A stretch of 60,000 nucleotides of DNA, from the NCBI GenBank assembly GCA_950295325.1, contig OX485807.1, positions 48,330,440-48,390,439 of the forward strand, read 5' to 3'. The DNA is from Polytrichum commune (taxonomy: Eukaryota > Streptophyta > Polytrichopsida > Polytrichales > Polytrichaceae). Below, piece by piece: positions 41,028-53,266 of the stretch; position 1 is the first letter of the stretch, and each line of letters begins with the position of its first letter. Made by a program: the position numbers and the translations under genes. The notes below the pieces were generated by a model. It was not told the origin of the DNA. It searched no databases and was given only the letters and a program-made list of their open reading frames with translations.

Positions 41028-42594
41028 CACCGCCACCTCCAACACTTGATACAACCCGGACTCGGACCAGATTCGCGTGTCAAGTTCGTTATCCTGATCC
41101 CTTCCTTAATTTCTCGCCAAGCATATCAACACCCCGAGTCGTCTGTCTCAAGGTACTGCAGAGACCTCACCGATGATCAAACTGCAGTGATATAAGAAGC
41201 TTACACTATCAATCAGAAGACATGAGCACGACGAACACGGTTCCAAACGACACATTTGTAAAATCGACACACTTTTGTTCCAGATTTGTGTTACCATAAG
41301 TGATCAAGGGCATTCAACAACAGCAAGACGAGTTTGTGAGTTGCAGGAATGGGTTAGATCCATTAATTAGACTGCGTTTATAAGGGCCTTTGCATCAATG
41401 GAGAAGACGCCAAGGAAAGAGCGGCTGGAGGAGATGACAGGAGAGAAAGTGACTCGCGAACTACTACTACTGCGTATGTTTATCAAGTTTATATTTTATG
41501 TGAAGACCGTTTTGTCAACACTTTCCTTTTATAGTGAAGTTACCACTCCCCCACCACCGCCACCTTCGCCTCCACTGTTGTCGGTGATGTTCACTGAAAT
41601 TCTTGCCGTGCTTGGTTCAATGAAATGAAGAAATGATTTCAAAGTCCGGGAAGTCGGAAAGGCTTATGGAACTGAAAGTACATCAAGATGGTTTCAAAAT
41701 CAGCTGATTCTTCATAGTGGCAAAGTGCGATAGGCACCCTGAGATAGAGGTTAATGGGATTTTGTCGAGAAGAAGTCTATGGGCGATGAAAGCAGCTTCT
41801 GGCTTCTGGTGAGGCCACGTTGCCTGTGGTTTCTCGACCGTCGGATTTGACCGATGTAGCCCTCCTCCCCTGATCTCCTCCGTTCCTGCCACCACTCATC
41901 CACTGCGTTTTTCCAACATCTAGAGTAGACAAACCCATTTCTGATAACTTAAACAACTTCGCATAAGTGTAGTACACGTTTGATACTGGACTAGTTTTTC
42001 ACAAGTCTTGAAATTGGTATCACTACGTTTTACACACACACACACACACACACACATTTTATTTCCAAGTTTTGAAATCGCTATAAATTTCTCAAGGCAA
42101 GATTCTCTCCCAACTCATATTCACAACATAAGTCGGCTTAGTTTTGATAATTGGGAGATAAAATCTTGAGCACAATTCGTGCCTTTGTCAAGGAACCCAA
42201 ATCCTTGGCCTTTCGACGTACTTTTTCATCACATCAAATAGGACGACTACATGTGTGATTCTTCATGGCTTTTTCAATCACCTTAGAAAATGACGGATAC
42301 ATGTGTGGAACTACACAACTTTAGGGGACTCTATGTATTAAGATTGGGGGGGGGGGTAATCGGAAACGGGTTTATCTACGCTACCTATGACAAGGATACA
42401 CCTAGGCTTTGATGGACTTTGACTCATGATGAGTGCCCCCGCCCCCAAGTTGGTGGGCTCCCAAAGATATTAAAAAAATATATACTCTATTTGGCATTGG
42501 GAAAAGACAGATAAAGAATAAATAATAGACGTCGACTTTTGTGTCGACGCGAATATGAGCCCGTTTTCCTTATCATGGCATTGGGGTATCCTAG
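41028..42594. other. No gene seen; simple repeats
   Basis: Contains a (CA)n run at 42032-42056 and a G run at about 42346-42357. A 76-codon ATG ORF at 41398-41628 with a poly-Pro stretch is not supported further. Confidence 0.5.
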
Positions 42595-42770
42595 TGGCCC
42601 TAGTAGAATGTGGCACATCATTTATGGTATTTAGTGTCACTTGCTATTATTAGGACTTACGTTGTGCTATAGTTTTTTATTATAAATATAGTTTTTTTAC
42701 CAACAAAGATCAAATTGGTTGTTTAGACACTATAAAACATTGACATCTTACTAAGTAAAAACTTACATTA

Positions 42771-45660
42771 GGGGGCATTCACGGTTGAGGTACTACTTTT
42801 GGGACAAAGGACTTAAGGACTTAAGGACTAGTGGATTTCGGTGTTTATCATGATTTACTATTATTTAATCAATAAATTTAAATAAATAAGTAGATAGTTC
42901 ATAGGCTATATCAAGAAAGATAATATTTTTTATTAAATAATCACCAATAATAGAGAAATTCCCTATGAAATAAGTAGATAAGTCATCAAACTTGAAAAGG
43001 GGTCAAATGACTTGTTTGGGCCACATCAATGGCATTTTTTTCTATTTAGGTGTGCATTGGTGGCACGGGGAGGTGACTATTGAAATTTTAGAAACCATGT
43101 GAGATAAAAAAATAAGGTCAATTTAATTCATTGAGGGTAAATTTTACAAATTCGTTAGATCTACCATAGCATTGGAAATAAGTCCTCTACATGATTATTT
43201 GTAAAATAGGGTGGTGAATAATTCCTTCATTTTAGTAATCAGTAGAAAAAAATAGGGTATTAGATATTTGATCCCCCCAAATGTGTGTAGTAGGATCAAT
43301 AGAATAATTATGGCTTTGACTACTTGGATGAAGAATTGTATAAATTTTGTCCAAATTTGAATGAAACGCGTTAGTATAGAGGGAAATGTTGTGGATTTTT
43401 TTGGGGGAAGGAATGTTGTGACTTCTCAATGGCCCTTGGCTTGCTTAGGGTTGGGCAAGCTCAGTGGCGTGAAAGCGGTGAAGCGTTTGGGTAGGAGGTC
43501 TTGCGTTGGTGAAGTGTGGCGCATAGGCGGTAGGTAAGACACATTTTTTGGAGTTTTCTTATTTACTTCATAACGTTCACACAAGGTGTTTCATGAGCGC
43601 CAAAAATTCAGCTTGCTCCGCTTGCATGCGATAAGAATTGATTTCAAACTCCAACTCCTTGATTTTTCCCTTCCACTGTCCGTTTTTTTACGACATGTTA
43701 TTGATTTCCGACGCCCTCCCAAATGTGAGATGTAGAAGAATGAAGAGTTACAAAACCTGAATGTCAGCGTAGAAAGATGAGATGTTTTCCAGGTTATTAT
43801 GTACTTGTATCTTGTTCTTTGAGACATCTACCTCAAGTGGGATGTTCTGATGTCGCTACCAATAGTTGTAAAAATGTGTATATTTTGATGAGATGTGTCA
43901 TTCGGATTTTGTATAACAAGTGGTTTCGGAGTCAGAGGACGAGGTCCTACTGGAAATTGTAGTGTCATTTCATGAAAGGCCAATTTTGTCATAGAACTGG
44001 AACTAATGTCGTGGAAACTAGGAGATTACTTAGATGAAAAAGAAATTAAGAAAGTTCGTGAGGTTGGAATTGGGATCATCTCGGAAATATGAGCCAACTT
44101 TTCTCATATGATCATTTTCATCCCTAGAATTATAGGTTTCTTTCGAAGATTTTAAACATAAAATTACAAACTCCATTATGTAATCCTAGTAATGCTAGTA
44201 GTGTCCAATATGCCAACATTTTATTGATTGTATTTTTGCTACAACAATCTTTTGTAGATGATCGATGATGTGCTACAACATTTGGCAACGTCACCGTGGT
44301 AGATGTAGATGATTGCGCTTTGCCTTGCACTCTGCCTTGGAGGAAGACTTGGTGGAGTGGTTGGAGACTTCAAAGGTTGTCCGCCTCATGCGATCAATTA
44401 GTTTTAGTTATTCGTCATCATTGGTATTAAGCAAATCTCTCCAAATTTTTTAGTCTTATCATGACATTGTAAAGGATATTGGCATGTATTGGAGGGTGCA
44501 TACTTATATCCTAACCCTTCACATTGTAAATATTTGGTACAAGGTTGAATGTGTTTGTAAACACAATTGAAGTAAATGTTTTCAATTTGTGTATTTAGCT
44601 TTCTTTCATTTGAATGCAATCTTTTGTTTTTGGAGTACATAGTTGTGCAAAAAATCATGTTTTGTGATAATTGATTGTGTTTCTTGTTTTGTTCTATCCG
44701 TGTTTACAACTTGTCTATGTTAGCTTGTACATTTTGTTATCTCCATGTTTATTGGTAACCTTTTAAATAATATCCAAGTGTTATTGATTGTATTTTGAAT
44801 GGCATTTTGAACGGTTTAGCATTGGTAAAACTAATTGAAACCGATTGAATGATAAGATGGATGCTATGGAACGTTTGTTGCTCACATAGTCAATTTTGCA
44901 ATGCTATAGTATTCCGTCTACTATTTGGTACTTGTACGATTTATAAAAAAAAAATACCAAAAATTAGCCTTTCTAAACAATTACAAATAAATATAGGGTG
45001 TTAAAAAATACATCAAAATAACTTTATATCTACATATAGGGAGGGAAAAAATATTGAGAGGTGCATAAATATCCCCCCATTAAATACCCCATTATCGCAC
45101 GTGGTTACAAAATGTAAGGGGGTGTGATCCCCCCGTGATTGGTGGTCAATTATTTCCTGTTTTGCATCTTGGTACCTTGGTATACGTGTCATGTGTCCAT
45201 TCATATAATTTTTTTGTCCAATTCTAATACTAGACGTTCCTTTTAGGTGTGGCCGTGATTATATGTATTTTTGGCCATGTTTGGTGCCACATGTAAAGTT
45301 GGGCAATTGGTATTCAATACATTTTTGGTTTTGTTGGTACACACTTGAACGATGATTGTGAGGAAAAAAATTGGGATCGTTTCGATTAATTCTTGTTGTC
45401 CTTTTCATTCCTTGATCCTAAGGTGAACAATTAAGATAGCACTCCTAAATGTCCTTTAAGGAATCAAAATGATATCTTAGATGACCCTATTCCTTCTAAA
45501 TTAACTTTGTCGGTGTACTCAATATGGAGTATGAATTGTAGGTATGATCCAAAATATGCTTCACAATACAAATCTAAGCATACCAAGCATGTGAAGTTAT
45601 CTAAAAAAGTCCTTTTTCCGTTAGACACCCAAAAGTAGTACCCCAACCGTGAATGCCCCC
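42771..45660. mobile_element. Harbinger-like element nested in the CACTA element, 2.89 kb
   Basis: The terminal inverted repeats start GGGGGCATTCACGGTT and match over 33 bp with one mismatch (end: AACCGTGAATGCCCCC). ATTA flanks both sides (42767-42770 and 45661-45664), one base more than the 3-bp TWA expected for PIF/Harbinger. The end sequence resembles the two Harbinger MITEs further right. Only short ORFs occur inside, with no transposase recognised. Confidence 0.65.
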
Positions 45661-45705
45661 ATTAACAATAAAATGTTATAGCATTGTGTAACTCCAAATA
45701 GTAAG

Positions 45706-45851
45706 TGCCACTAAATACCATAAAAGATGTAGTTTCATGGCATGACAATCAAACACAAAGTGATCATAATGACCCCAACCCATGTCATTTTGATCACTTC
45801 GTGTTAGATTATCGTGTCATGAAACTAAAGCATTTATGGTATTTAATGTCA
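45706..45851. repeat. Long hairpin with 67-bp arms
   Basis: Arms 45706-45772 and 45785-45851 are reverse complements at about 84% by eye, separated by 12 bases. They include the 'taaataccata' subterminal motif of the CACTA element. Transcription would give a near-perfect dsRNA hairpin. Confidence 0.85.
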
Positions 45852-46019
45852 TGTACACTATTTGCAAAGGGCCTAAACTAGATGCCTAGAGGTCTCAGAG
45901 TGTCATTGCCACTAACTACCAATATGATTTCATTCGTCAACATAAGTAACTTATTTAAGTAAAAATATATATATTATGACATTTAGAGTAGCACATTGGG
46001 ATACTTTAGATGATAGTCT

Positions 46020-46150
46020 TGCATTTTAGTATGCAAGGGGAAGATATTTTTGAGCATATTTATGGCAAGTGTCATGTTGTTTACATTTTAGTATACAAGA
46101 GGAAGATGTTCTTGAGCATATTAATGGCAAGTGTCATTTGCGTACACTTT
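46020..46150. repeat. Two ~65-bp tandem units in the CACTA element
   Basis: 'gaagat.tt.ttgagcatatt.atggcaagtgtcat' occurs twice in a row. Non-coding. Confidence 0.7.
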
Positions 46151-46920
46151 AGTTAACTTGTAAATCATTGTGTAACATAAGCATGCACCTCATAACACTT
46201 ATTGAACATGCTCATACCAAGATATTAGTAAACACACTTGAACACCAATTGCATGAGGTGACACTGGTACTGAAGTTGTTAATCATCAGTGTAACTTAAC
46301 ATACGCCTTAAAATAAGGTAAGTGATAGTTGAGCCACACCGACTGGATTGGCTAGCTGGGCGGCTGGACCCCTAGTATGGTTGGGGTACGACACTATTAC
46401 GCATGTGACACTAAATACCATAAACCGTGTACCACATTTCTACTAGTGTGGGGATGCTCTTTCCTAAGGGGCTGATCACACCCACCACTCTTGGGATCAT
46501 CCGTTGGCATCTCCGGCTGTAATAATGTGAAAAGTGGTGAGCCAACATCTATTTGTCAACATGATCCCCAACAATTTCACGGCTGGAACTGGATAGAAAC
46601 ATTGGTGGGATCGGGGCATGAAAGTTCTTCTCACCCGAGTGATGGTGGCCCATGGGAACTAGGAAGGCACTTTGCAGTTACGGGCAAGCTCAAGATGGTG
46701 CGGAAATTCAATTGAATTTGTCTTAGAAATCCCCATTTCTGGGTGTGTTCACTGTGTTGCCACATGGTGAGAATCCCAGTCATCAAATTCCATGAAATCT
46801 TCAAAGGAATTTCAGCCACATGGAACTAGTTTACTGGATGATTCTTATTGGCTTATCGTGTGCTCGTTCGTGGCTTGAACTGGAATATCTTTGCACACCT
46901 AACTTATTATGAGACACTAA

Positions 46921-48059
46921 GGGGCGGTTTACACTATGGACCATGAAGTTGGACCAGGGCTCTGCAAGGCAGCTGATTGGCTGTTGAAGTTGTCCCGGGA
47001 CAACTTCGGTTTACACTAAGGAAAAAAATGATAGAGGGACCATGGAGGTCGAGGTCCCCAAAATATAATTTTTAAGGCCTAATAAATGCACTGACATGGT
47101 CCACCGGGTTTTGTGTTGAGAGAGGCAAGAGAGGTGGTCTGGTAGGAAAAGGCAAGGGCCCATGTCAAAGAAATACCATTTCAATAAATTTTTAATGAAT
47201 CTACCTTTTAAGCACCTTAATTATACCATAGCCCATGAGACATACCAGCACTACCTTGCCCTACCCCTTAAACCGGCTCACACGTGTTTCACCAAACAAC
47301 GCGGGACATCTAGAACTCAAGAATTCAAGTGCAGATTTGTTTTTTTGGTCTACCAAATGTAATGTTTGGAATTTTGGGGCTTGTAATATACCGTTGGAAA
47401 GGTCTTGAAAATACCTTACCTTTCCAATGGTATATTACACACCCCAATATTCTTACAAAATGCAGTTGCAAAACAAAAAACAAAAATCTGTAGTGGTTTA
47501 GTGATTGTAGATCAGGGTAGTCAAAAGAAGTGCAATGGGAAATCTTCTAACATTAATTATCAAAGAATTGAAAATTAGTGTTGAGCAAGGTAGGGTGGTA
47601 ACAACATTAAATATAATCAAACACTAAATATCCTATTTAGTGTAGTGACAATACAAGGTACATGTCACATGTAAATTACATTGAGCATGTACAAATTAAA
47701 TTGCGCATTTTATTTTATTTAAAAAAAATTGTTGTGAGAAGATTTGCAAGCCACATCTTCGACACATTTAACAAGAAGTGAAGACAAGTGAAGCCCAAGA
47801 GAAGACAAGGAATGATCAAACTTAATTTTTTTTCAAAATTGCCCTTTTTGGGCATGTATTAAAAAAATCAGCACCTCCACTTTTTGGTGCATGGTCATCC
47901 TTCATGGTCCACATTCGGTTTACACCTAGTGAAGGGCCCATGAACCATGAAAACTAATATTTTAGTAACTCGGACCATGGAAGTCGTCCCATGAAGTCGT
48001 CCCACTTAAATAGGCCTCTTACGTGGGACGACTTCATGGTCCATAGTGTAAACCGCCCC
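46921..48059. mobile_element. PIF/Harbinger-type non-autonomous element, 1139 bp
   Basis: The ends read GGGGCGGTTTACACTATGGA and its complement TCCATAGTGTAAACCGCCCC; the match continues through CCATGAAGT. TAA lies on both sides (46918-46920 and 48060-48062), the PIF/Harbinger target. The interior holds a 28-bp hairpin at 47376-47445 and the 23-bp ACACTAAATA palindrome. No ORF of note. Confidence 0.88.
47376..47445. repeat. Hairpin with 28-bp arms inside the Harbinger element
   Basis: Arms 47376-47403 and 47418-47445 (GGGG..TGTAATATACC.TTGGAAAGGT) match at 25 of 28 positions with a 14-base loop. Confidence 0.9.
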
Positions 48060-48062
48060 TAA

Positions 48063-48563
48063 GGGCCACTTCACACATGAGCCAAGAGCCGTGACCATGA
48101 ATTTGTGAGAGCCCAAAAGAAAGTGTCCAAAGGCCATCCCAAGACCACCTCCAACATCATGTAGTGGGGTCACGGATCCTCGAGTGTAGTGTGAAGTCAT
48201 ATGTGATTGGGCCCTCAACCAAATGTTATTTCAATGAATTTTTATTAATGCGGGTTCTCACGCATGATAAAACAGAATAAATTTATGGTTGTGAGCGTTC
48301 GGAGTGCCATGGTCTCTTGGTTTTGTGTTAGGTCTACCTCCAAGAAGTGGTTTTTGAAAATTGTTCGAGTGACCGTGATACATAATCCATTGGATGCCAT
48401 GTAGGAATCCATGTAGACTTTACATCCATCTTGCATTCACATACTCCGTTGGTCCCTCAAGCGTAGTATGAAGCAAACTTGGAGCCGGCTCCGCCTTTTC
48501 CACCAATGAGAGTGCTTGAAGTGTAATGGTCACGGGCTCTCAGTCTCGTGTATGAAGTGGCCC
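48063..48563. mobile_element. Second PIF/Harbinger MITE abutting the first, 501 bp
   Basis: The ends read GGGCCACTTCACACATGAG and the complement of CTCGTGTATGAAGTGGCCC; inverted repeats of ~37 bp include GTGACCAT. TAA flanks it at 48060-48062, shared with its neighbour, and at 48564-48566. The interior resembles the first element ('atttcaat.aattttt.at'). Confidence 0.85.
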
Positions 48564-50624
48564 TAAGTTACGAGTGGGAAGATTTCAGACTCGAAATCAT
48601 CACTTGGGATGATTTGAACCTCTAAACAATCACTTGGCATGATTCAAGGGTCATTCAAAGTTGTTGCAAATTAACCCCCCCCCCCCCCCCCTTTCTCCCC
48701 ACCCACCAAAAAGACAATGATATGACTTCCCTGTTACAATAGATTCAATTAGTGGTATGGTGATTAAGAAATTAAGATGTACAAAATATACCTAGGTCAT
48801 GAAATTACCAAGCCTACCCCTCCTCATCTTTCTAAAGGGGGAGAGGTAGTTCCTAGGCTACCGATCCCCAGTTCAAATTCTCGGCCCCGATTCTTGGTCC
48901 CATGGAGTTGGCACCGGTGCATAACTGTCATTCAAGTATAATTGGACAAACCACTTTTTTGAAATTAATAAGGGATGTGTACTTGTGGGGATAAAAACAT
49001 CAAACAACAATAACAAAAGCAAAAGCAACAACACAATAACCATAATTTCGAATGTTTGTATTCCATGTTTACCAACTACCATATTTGTGTAGTTTTGTGA
49101 TCTAGTGTATGTCATATTGGTAGTTGGAATTGTCTCAAAGTCATGCATAAATCTAAATATGCTTAAATCCTAGTTGCAAACCTACCCAACACGTGCGTTG
49201 CTCCACATGGGTCCTCTACAACAATTGTATTATCAATTTACTTCATAAGTGTTGAAGATAGTGCATCTCATGTGATGCAAGCCTGTGTTATTGCTAGGCC
49301 ATGGTTCAAAGTCACAAAATGAATAGTTTTTGGATTGAGCATTGTTCATTTTGTAAGATAGGCTCAATATAAAAAGGGCATTATGCCCAAGAAATTCATG
49401 GCCCCATGGTGCAACGACCTACTTTTGAGTGATATTATAGAATTCAAGGGTTTGGAAAGGAAAACCATGCAAAAAACAAGCCAATTTGCAAGTAAAGCTA
49501 CTACTTTTGTATCTCCCACCTTAATTCCCTTCTATCAACATGGTGCAATAGGGGGTCCAAGACCAAAGAAACTCCGAAATTGAGCAAATTTATATGTTGA
49601 GAGAGCAAAATTTAAAACCCCAAGTAGTGAACACAAAGATTTGGGTCCAAGGTTTGAAAAAAATGGAGTGGTGTTGAATTTGTGGCATCACTTTCTTGCC
49701 GAATTTTGATGGTCCCCATTGGGTCCTTCCTTAAGAAAATACTCCTAATTTGATAAACCAATCTTCAAGCTTGGGTCCAGTAGAAAGGTCCGTTAAGGTT
49801 TGTCCTCTAAAATGATTAATTGTTTTTTTGGAGTCTTGAACTTCAACCAATTATTTCTCAAACTCAACTAGTTCATTTGTAACTACAATGTTTATCCAAT
49901 TAGTGTGGGTTGGAAATTAGTGTGGTCCACAATTTTTTTTTAGTATTTGCCATGGGTAACATCATTTTGGATGAAACTTTTACTGTCATTCCAAACACTT
50001 CATCCATGTACGCTAGGGTTCTCTATGTGCCATTGGCATAAAGAATGTCAACAATAAGAGTGTGAGGTTTGCAAGAAGAGTTCATATTGTTTCATTCATG
50101 TGAATCCATTTGAGTGATATTTGTCAAACATACAAAGGGTTGTTAGTTTAGTTATTAATTTCTACATTTTCTACTTGCAAGACCTAAGAGGTAGAAGTAT
50201 GGGATGATACAATGTTGAATGCATCAACAACTTAACATTGATGAGGTAGCACTGAAAATATACTAACCTTGAAGCGAGGTATGTATTATGAACACTAAGA
50301 GTTGTTGGGAGTTGGAAGTTGGGGTTTGAGCTTTGGATTTGCATCAACACCGGCAATTCGTTTTATGGGATGAGTTGTTTTGTAGTTTTATGTTGTCATG
50401 TTTACATCATGTTCTCACTTTGTGATTATTTAAGGGACACACTTGATGGATGCATGTCACACCTTTAGAAATTTGTCCGAAAATTCATGGTCATTGTGGT
50501 AATGTCAAGTTACGGGGACACCAAATGTGATCACATGGGAAATTTGTCTCACATGACAATATTGTTTGAGAAGTTGGGAAGATAATGAGATTACCCCCTT
50601 TTCCATTTGTTTGTATATTGAAGG
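48564..50624. other. No gene seen
   Basis: Holds a C run at about 48675-48693 and the inverted partner repeat at 48940-49170. A tRNA-like patch near 48850-48885 ('cagttcaaattc') is too weak to call. Confidence 0.5.
48940..49170 (-). repeat. Dispersed repeat, inverted copy of 39700-39930
   Basis: See the partner entry. The copies are about 9 kb apart in opposite orientation. Confidence 0.75.
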
Positions 50625-50632
50625 GATTTAGT

Positions 50633-51398
50633 CCCGGGTAGGGCATTCGCGAAAATTTATCAAACCATGTGAGAAAGAGTGTAGGGTATTTTTTATTCAT
50701 TTGTGAGAAAATTTATACAATTCTTCGATATAATGAAGCACCTATTCAATTACAAAGTTGTGTGTATAAAAAAATAAGGGTACCATATAATGCATCAATT
50801 TTTTTAATTCTTTCAATCTAAAATAGGGTTGGGAATAATAGGTAGAGAAAAAAATATTGAGGCAGTGGTATACAATGCATTTTATGGTGGTCAATGGATG
50901 AAAAAATATCCATTTTCAATCCAAATTCCCGAATGAAAAATTTGGATGACGAGGGTTTTGGTGTTCTTTGCTTTGTGCGTTGTATCTTTGATTTTTGCCT
51001 AGGGTTGCTTGCTTCAAGTTTGTTTGATTTGAACATTGTTTGATGTATGTTTTGGAACAATAGGAGGTCCTAATAATGCTTCAAGTTTTTATGTTTTGGT
51101 ACATTTGATGTCTTCAGTCTAGACACGGTTTATTGAATTTTCACTACAAACTTTCAAGAGTCCTATGATTCGTCATTTATGGGGTCAAATATAAAAATGA
51201 TAAGGAACATAGGGTACTAGAAACTAGTTCACTTGCAACTTTATAAATACAAATAGGGTCATCTAAAATGACAAAATTTAGATTTATTTGTATTGACAGG
51301 GTGTAAAGAATTCCAATTTCTTAGATAAGTAGCCCCATGATAAATACCCTTCCGTCGCAGATGGGTTATTAAATACATGTATGAGTGCCCTACCCGGG
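50633..51398. mobile_element. 766-bp element with 8-bp target duplication
   Basis: It begins CCCGGGTAGGGCATTC and ends GAGTGCCCTACCCGGG (15 of 16 bp inverted). GATTTAGT flanks both sides (50625-50632 and 51399-51406). An 8-bp duplication suggests hAT, though the CCCGGG end is unusual. The interior is AT-rich with no transposase. It interrupts an open minus-strand frame. Confidence 0.75.
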
Positions 51399-51406
51399 GA
51401 TTTAGT

Positions 51407-52814
51407 TTGTGTAATTTTGATGCATTGCTAGATGTCAGACGGTTGCGCTCTTTAAAGCGCTTAAAAGGAAGCTCAAACACTAAGTTGGTGACATTACCAA
51501 AGGATGTACGCTCTAATGACAACTTTGTGTTTCTTGTTCTTGAAGCTCGATTTTCTAGCATTTCTTGCAAATGTACATGTTTGATTGAGGATAGTTGCAA
51601 AAAACAATTGGATGAGAATTTGAATTTTCATCCAAATATCTAAATGAAAAAGCCCACACTAAATTTTTACACTGGAAATTGCAGTGGACAGTGTCAAATT
51701 AGAATTAGAATATAGTGTGGATGATTGGGAATTAGTGTGGCCCACACTAATTAGACAAAACAGTGAAGCAGCCAATTCCTCCTATCAAATTACAACATAT
51801 ATAAAGGTTGAACATATATGGACTTGAGTTCTTTTCACATAAAATTATCATCACAGACCCTTGTTTGCAGGAGCTCACTTAAAAAGGATTGCAGTTGCTA
51901 GGAGTTGAGCCCATAACTATGTTGGCCTTGAAATGAAAGGTAGTTAGCACTTAGCTATTATAATGAAAGAGAGTATGCAAATGCAATTATACTAAACTAA
52001 CCCATTCCGTCTTGCCCTGTCGCACATGTGCATATGAATTGATAACATGGATGAACCCAACTCCATACACCCATGCAACCATCTGTCCATGCTCATGTGT
52101 CCCTGTCATATGCATGTATGCCATGTCCATGCTCATAAGCTTCTCATGACCCGTCACAATGTCCTCATGGAGAGATTTAAGTTTTTTTTTGAAAATAAGA
52201 TAATAAAATAATAAAGTAATCTTACTTTGTCTTATTGTCCATGTCATGTTGCCACCTTAGCTTCATGCATGTTACCTCCCCTAATTCCCCCCACATTTCC
52301 ACATTTCTTTTCTCTTTCATTTGTCACATGTTTTTCTTGCGGCATATTTTTTTTATCATGTGGCCTTTTTACTTTGTTGTCTTTGCTATTATTATTATTA
52401 TTATTATTTGATTACAGGCAAGAACAATGGGATGATGGCCTCACCACCACCACCATATTGTTTGGTGTATATAGACTAGCTTGGACATGTGCTGCCCAAT
52501 GCGTTGAGCTTGTGCATATGAATTACTATGTCAACCAACCACCCATGCAACCATATGTCCGTCCTCATATGCCTCCCATGCATGTGTGTACCTACCATGT
52601 GCATGTATTCATGCCCATGCTCATAAGCTCCCATGACATGCCACCGCAATCTTCTCTTTGGAGTTTATTATTTATTCATTTCTAATTATTTAGGAAAGAA
52701 CGGTGGGGAACAGTGGGACGACAACCTCACGACCACCACCACCTCCTCCTCTTCTTGCGTTGTGTATAGATAGCTTCATCCATAATAGCATCCATCCACT
52801 CGCTCGCCCCAGGC
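51407..52814. other. No gene seen; imperfect direct repeat
   Basis: Bases 52024-52150 and 52510-52640 share 'catatgaatt', 'cccatgcaaccat' and 'catgctcataagct' and are about 490 bp apart. An (ATT)n run lies at about 52387-52410. Confidence 0.55.
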
Positions 52815-53152
52815 TAGATCAAATCTTCATTTAGCTGGGCCCCATCCCTCCCATGCCTCCTTCACTGCCCAATCTTCCTACCTGCACCTGCGTGGGAACT
52901 CTTCCTCATTAAGAACCAATGTGAATATACCCGGTCACTTAAGCCATTAGATTCCTTTGACGTGTGAAGGAACTTCATCAATTAACTTGGAAATAATGAA
53001 AGTGATGTCAATTTTGAATATGTGTAATTTTGACCGAGTATTGGCAGAGTGGTTCCCAAGGAGGAGGAATTCCCATGCAGGTGCGGTAGGAAGACCGGGC
53101 AGTGAAGGAAGCGTGGGAGGGGTGGGGCCCAGCCGAATGAAGATGTGATCTA
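52815..53152. repeat. Foldback with ~120-bp arms upstream of the hydrolase gene
   Basis: Arms about 52815-52937 and 53031-53152 are reverse complements ('agctgggccccatccctccc' pairs with 'gggaggggtggggcccagc'), with a ~93-bp spacer. The inner spacer is AT-rich. It ends about 160 bp before the hydrolase ATG, so it occupies the proximal promoter. No target duplication was found. Confidence 0.8.
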
Positions 53153-53266
53153 TCCCGGGCCCACTCAAGAGTTCATCCAATCATTCATTCATTCTTTCTT
53201 TCTTTAGCACCCGCCAAGCCCTCGCAATCTGCAAAGCACCAATTTCTTCTTCTTAACTTACCAGCT

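Larger units (their letters stand above)
42598..46448. mobile_element. CACTA-like element, 3.85 kb, with a nested insertion
   Basis: The right end, reverse complemented, reads CACTAGTAGAAATGTGG. The left end reads CCCTAGTAGAATGTGG, a decayed CACTA. Both are flanked by TGG (42595-42597 and 46449-46451), the 3-bp duplication typical of CACTA (En/Spm). Subterminal copies of 'tatggtatttagtgtcac' lie at both sides in opposite orientation, also typical. No transposase ORF remains. A 2.9-kb element is inserted near the left end. Confidence 0.65.

Noticed and set aside
41398-41628. 76-codon ORF with a poly-Pro run
   Set aside because: It has a good ATG but no domain, no splice support and no conservation evidence available.
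48837-48900. tRNA-like or SINE-like patch ('gaggtagttcctagg', 'cagttcaaattc')
   Set aside because: The A-box and B-box matches are poor and no cloverleaf can be drawn.
52227-52685. 152-codon ORF
   Set aside because: Non-ATG start; composed of simple Leu/Phe and CCACC repeats spanning an ATT microsatellite and a direct repeat.
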